A stretch of DNA of 64,000 nt from NCBI GenBank assembly GCA_000697335.1, contig JNEM01010572.1, positions 1 through 64,000 of the forward strand, given 5' to 3'. The translations under genes were made by a program, and so were the position numbers. A model generated the notes under the pieces. It was not told the DNA's origin. It did not search any database and saw only the letters and a program-made list of their open reading frames with translations. The DNA comes from Conidiobolus incongruus B7586 (lineage: Eukaryota; Entomophthoromycota; Entomophthoromycetes; Entomophthorales; Conidiobolaceae). Shown piece after piece: positions 60,618-64,000 of the stretch; within the stretch, counting starts at the first letter, position 1; each line of letters opens with the position of its first letter.

Positions 60618-63501
60618 TTAAATTAAATCCATTTGAGCCAATGTATAATCCAGTAAGTAAGTTTGAGTGATTTGATCATCCAACTTATTATAATGTCTCT
60701 CGGTATATGGAATTAAACTCTTAAAAACCTAAAATAATCAGTTAATTAACAAATATACATTCGAGGAATAGCATATATTACCTCTTGAATTCCATTTAAT
60801 TCATTAAGTACAGAGGGGTGGTAAGATTTTAAAATAATATGTAAAAGATTTTGGGCAATTGGGGAATGTTTGAAATTGGTATTCCAATCACAGATATATT
60901 TCAATATTTGTTGCAACTAAATAATATTTTAATATTTCCTTATCATATGATATAATTGTAGATGTTACCTGATCTTGAGGTAATTTGGAAAAGATTTCGT
61001 CAATATCTAAACTACCAGTAATACTGTCCTTGGTGAATGAGTTTTCCAACACTTTATAAAGGATGTTGAGTAATTGAAATGGGTGATTTAATTTAATAGC
61101 TAATTTGATAGCATTCTTATAGTCCTTTTGTACCATGAAATTTGATAGCTCTTGATTTCTAAAATTCAAAATATTAACGAATGAAATGGTATTGGGTTAG
61201 GATCAAACTTACTGAATAATCTTAGCTTCTTCCTCCTCGCGCTTGGCTTGCTGATCTGATTCCGTAGTATCCTCCCACAGATTGATGACAGAATCGGCAC
61301 CTCCCGTCACTAGGAATTGTTCGTCTTTGGAGGTTGCAAGACACCAAATCTAAAAATTAATTAATATCAAAATTGTAAAATCTTGAATCAATTATTACTT
61401 TTTCGGTATGACCGTCCAAAGTAGCTACACATTCATTATTCTTAATAGTCCACAACTTCACCAGACCGTCAGCACCACAGGACACGATTTGTAAGCCGCT
61501 GGAAAGGAAGCTGGCGCGCAATACGGTGTTGGTGTGGCCTTCGAAGGTTTTGAGACATGAGAAGTCCTTGAGGGACCAGATCTTAACAGTTTTATCACCA
61601 GAACTGGTTACCATGATTTGCTCTACTGGAGAGAATTCGACGGACCAAACACCTCGCTTGTGACCGGTACATGTGCCTAACAAGGAACCATCAGCGGTGT
61701 TCCAAACCTTGACGGTCTTGTCCTGGGATGCAGTGGCAAAGATCTTGTCATTGGGGGCGAATGTTACGCAATTGATGGCTTTGTCGTGAGCCTTGAAGGT
61801 GTATTTTGATTGAAGTTTAGGGATTTCGGTATCTTCGAGGTCTGAGTCAACTAAATAAATTAATTTAATGAAATTATAATAAATGGTTAATATAATTAAA
61901 AATACCATAATCAGTGTATTCCCACAATTTCACAGTTAAATCTTCACTTCCCGTGACTAAATATTGAGGACCATTGGATTTTTTAGAAAGTGCAATAGCT
62001 CCAACCGCTTCGTTGTGACCGACACATTCAGCTAAGCATTCGAAACTAAAACGCTTATTAATATTAATATAACTTAAATGATGCATACTAAATTTACCTC
62101 AATTGCTCGCCAACATTAGCTCTCCATATTCTAGCAGTGTTATCCTTAGAGCCTGAAGCAAATACTGTACCTGAGGGATTGGTAGCCAACGACACAACAA
62201 TATCGGAGTGACCAAATAAAAGATCAGTGCAAGATGTAGCCAAATCAATTACCTTCAATTGCTCACTGTTAGAAGCAACGAGTAGGTGAGAATGCTCTTC
62301 ATTGTTGTAGGTATATTCCAACAGTTTCAAATCGATAATCTCTTCGTTATATCCGACGATTTGCTTGACTCTAGCTAAATGATCTTCAACTGAGTAGAAG
62401 ACCAAACTGTGGTCATCAGTGACTGCAACCAGCTGCTGAACATCTTTCAAGTAGAGGGTTTGAGTGATTTGGTGCGAGGTAGAACCCTCTTGCACTTGGA
62501 CGATCAACTCTTCGCCAGATTCGAGGTCCCAGATCTTAAGTAGTCCAGATTCGCCACCAGTGTAGAATTGGGTGGGCATTTCGTCTGCATCATCGCTAGA
62601 TCTAATGAATCCAACGTCTTCGACAGATTCGTAAAGTGGGATAGATTTCATAGGTTTCAAAGTTTTTGTATTCCATAGCGATACGGTCTTGTCTCTAGAA
62701 CCCGCTAACAGAATGGAGCCATCTGGAGTGAAGTCGAGACCTCGAATAACAGATCCATGATGGTTGAAGGTAGCCAAATGCTGACTAGTTTTCAAATCCC
62801 ACAGGATAATCTTGCAGTCGTTGGCACCGGAAGCGAGCCAGATCTGATTCATGTCCTTAGTCTTGGGAGGTGTGAAAAATTTCAGAGCACTGACAACTCC
62901 TCCGTGACGTTTAAAATTGTGGGTGCAATACCCCTTCGTAATGTGGTAGATTTGAATGGTACTGTCTGCCGATCCCAAAGCTACTAAAGTCCCAGATTGA
63001 TCAATCGCCATAACAATGATTGGTGTATCTCTGAGCTACAATTTTTTATTAATATATCAAATAACTCAATGGATAGATAATTTTATTACTTACTCTAATA
63101 GTATTAACCACCTTAAAACTCTCTAGATCCCAAATTCGAACTTGCAAACTTCTACTAGCACTCACTAAGTAAGTTCCCTGAGGGTTCACTGCGAAACATG
63201 TAATATCTTCGGAATCCTAAATCCGTTAATTCAACACTAATCCTTATTCTTTTTTAAATATTAAACTTACACCAGATAGAGTTTGAATTTTTTGACCAGT
63301 TGTCAAGTCAGATATTATAATATCTTCACCCAAAGTTGTGAATAATCTGTTTGTAAGTGAATTTATTTGCACTGTACCACCAGTGTATATGGTATCGATA
63401 GAATTTGCTAGTTTATAACTAATTTCTTAATTAATTTTTTTTTTCAATGATCAGGATTTTAAAGGAAATTACCTAGTCTTGAGTTTGATAGCATTCGACA
63501 T
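60618..63501 (-). CDS. UTP13: U3 snoRNP protein Utp13 (tandem WD40 propellers)
   Basis: Utp13 (human TBL3) belongs to the UtpB module of the small-subunit processome that matures 18S rRNA in the nucleolus. Start MSNAIKLKTR is followed after an intron by the first propeller (VRIWDLESF, STIQIYHITKGYCTH, CKIILWDLKTSQHL, KTVSLWNTKTL, LKIWDLESGEEL, NTARIWRANVG). The second propeller has TVKLWEYTDY, KAINCVTFAPNDK, TVKVWNTADG, TVKIWSLKDF, LVKLWTIKNN, INLWEDTTES. The C-terminal Utp13 helical domain begins QQAKREEEEAKI and NFMVQKDYKNAIKLAIKLN and ends LAQMDLI, TAA. About nine exons encode roughly 810 residues, the same as yeast Utp13 (817). Intact. The start codon lies 286 bp from that of TOM22 on the other strand. 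Confidence 0.94.
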
Positions 63502-63787
63502 AATATTTAAAGGTTATTTTAATAACTAATAATTTTTATAATTTAATTTTATCTATATATTATTTAAAAAATTTATTAATTTTTTTTATATTATAATCAA
63601 AAATTAAAAATTAAAAATTATAAAAAAAAATTAAAATTTTATAGGTTTATTAATTCAAATTATTATGAAAATTAATATTATCCCATAATTTTGATAAATG
63701 AATTTTAGTTTTAAATTATTAATTGAATTTGGGGCCAATTAATATTAATTACAGAAAGTTAATATTTATTATTAATAATTTTTCATA
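63502..63787. promoter_or_regulatory. Shared divergent promoter, UTP13/TOM22
   Basis: 286 bp separate the two start codons. The region is nearly all A/T, with poly(A)/poly(T) stretches at about 63575-63635, which disfavour nucleosomes. No separate TATA box for each side can be defended. Confidence 0.55.
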
Positions 63788-64000
63788 ATGGTCATTTTAA
63801 AAGAAATTCCAACCAACGAAAAAGCCGATAAAGTCGTCGTAGAAGATGTCGAAGAAGAGTATACCGACGACGACCAATACACCGATGATGATGATGATGA
63901 AGAATTCGACGACGAAACCCTTATGGACAGAATTTACGCTCTTAAAGATATTATCCCTCCCAACCAACGTTTGGCTATTTCTAAGACTTTCTCATCTGTT
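63788..64000 (+). CDS. TOM22: Mitochondrial import receptor subunit Tom22 (5' part, cut by the window end)
   Basis: Tom22 is the central receptor and organiser of the TOM translocase in the outer mitochondrial membrane. The first 71 codons are present: MVILKEIPTNEKADKVVVED, a very acidic stretch (EEEYTDDDQYTDDDDDEEF), then DDETLMDRIYALKDIIPPNQ with RLAISKTFSSV. This matches the family pattern DETLLDRIxALKDIVPPxxR, with the acidic head that binds presequences. The membrane segment and the space-side tail lie beyond position 64000. No intron occurs in the visible part. An in-frame (GAT)n run encodes the Asp stretch. Confidence 0.92.
   Translation, partial: MVILKEIPTNEKADKVVVEDVEEEYTDDDQYTDDDDDEEFDDETLMDRIYALKDIIPPNQRLAISKTFSSV

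Noticed and set aside
1-64000. tRNA, rRNA, CRISPR, telomere repeats
   Set aside because: I looked for box B-like words on both strands, rRNA signatures and regularly spaced repeats. None was found in a credible context.

Overview
The window is eukaryotic, very AT-rich, and most likely comes from a fungus. Introns are short (about 45-60 nt), mostly GT-AG, and numerous. The gene set includes several fungal-type proteins: an Atg27 homologue, an Mdv1/Caf4-type mitochondrial fission adaptor, a Pbs2/Wis1-type MAPK kinase, a Vps3-type CORVET subunit and a 387-residue uL3. An apparent NELF-A gene, a factor missing from the well-studied yeasts, hints at an early-diverging fungal lineage, but I cannot name the organism. 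The standard genetic code fits: intact genes end in TAA, TAG and TGA. No rRNA, tRNA, CRISPR or prokaryotic signal was found.

Layout. 1-8.8 kb: a decayed Ty3/Gypsy-type LTR element (1588-7300, minus strand) followed by a broken MFS transporter gene. 10.1-10.9 kb: a membrane-protein relic. 11.5-19.8 kb: NELF-A-like gene (+), a decayed aspartyl-tRNA synthetase (-), and a VPS3-like gene (+) carrying one internal stop and one frame slip. 20.8-22.0 kb: RPL3, a GC-rich island of optimal codons. 23.1-32.8 kb: a tandem same-strand array of five TFIIB-related units; the first three are pseudogenes or relics and the last two are intact. 33.8-35.9 kb: one copy of a 217-bp repeat (its 97% identical inverted partner lies at 55.2 kb) and a broken chromodomain-SET H3K9 methyltransferase of the SUV39/Clr4 type. 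37.4-48.4 kb: ATG27 (+), a class IV aminotransferase (-), MDV1-like (-) and PDS5 (+). 48.4-51.7 kb: AT desert with a Tc1/mariner relic. 52.1-53.5 kb: PBS2-like kinase (-). 57.4-58.5 kb: NMN adenylyltransferase (-). 60.6-63.5 kb: UTP13 (-), divergently paired with the first part of TOM22 (+), which runs off the window.

The functional genes do not form one pathway; they are a normal housekeeping mix (ribosome biogenesis, cohesion, vesicle tethering, mitochondrial import and fission, NAD synthesis, stress signalling). The unusual content is a birth-and-death array of the general transcription factor TFIIB, two decayed chromatin or translation genes, and transposable-element relics that contain no CpG dinucleotide that I can find while neighbouring genes keep theirs. 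The last point suggests CpG-directed silencing and deamination of mobile DNA.
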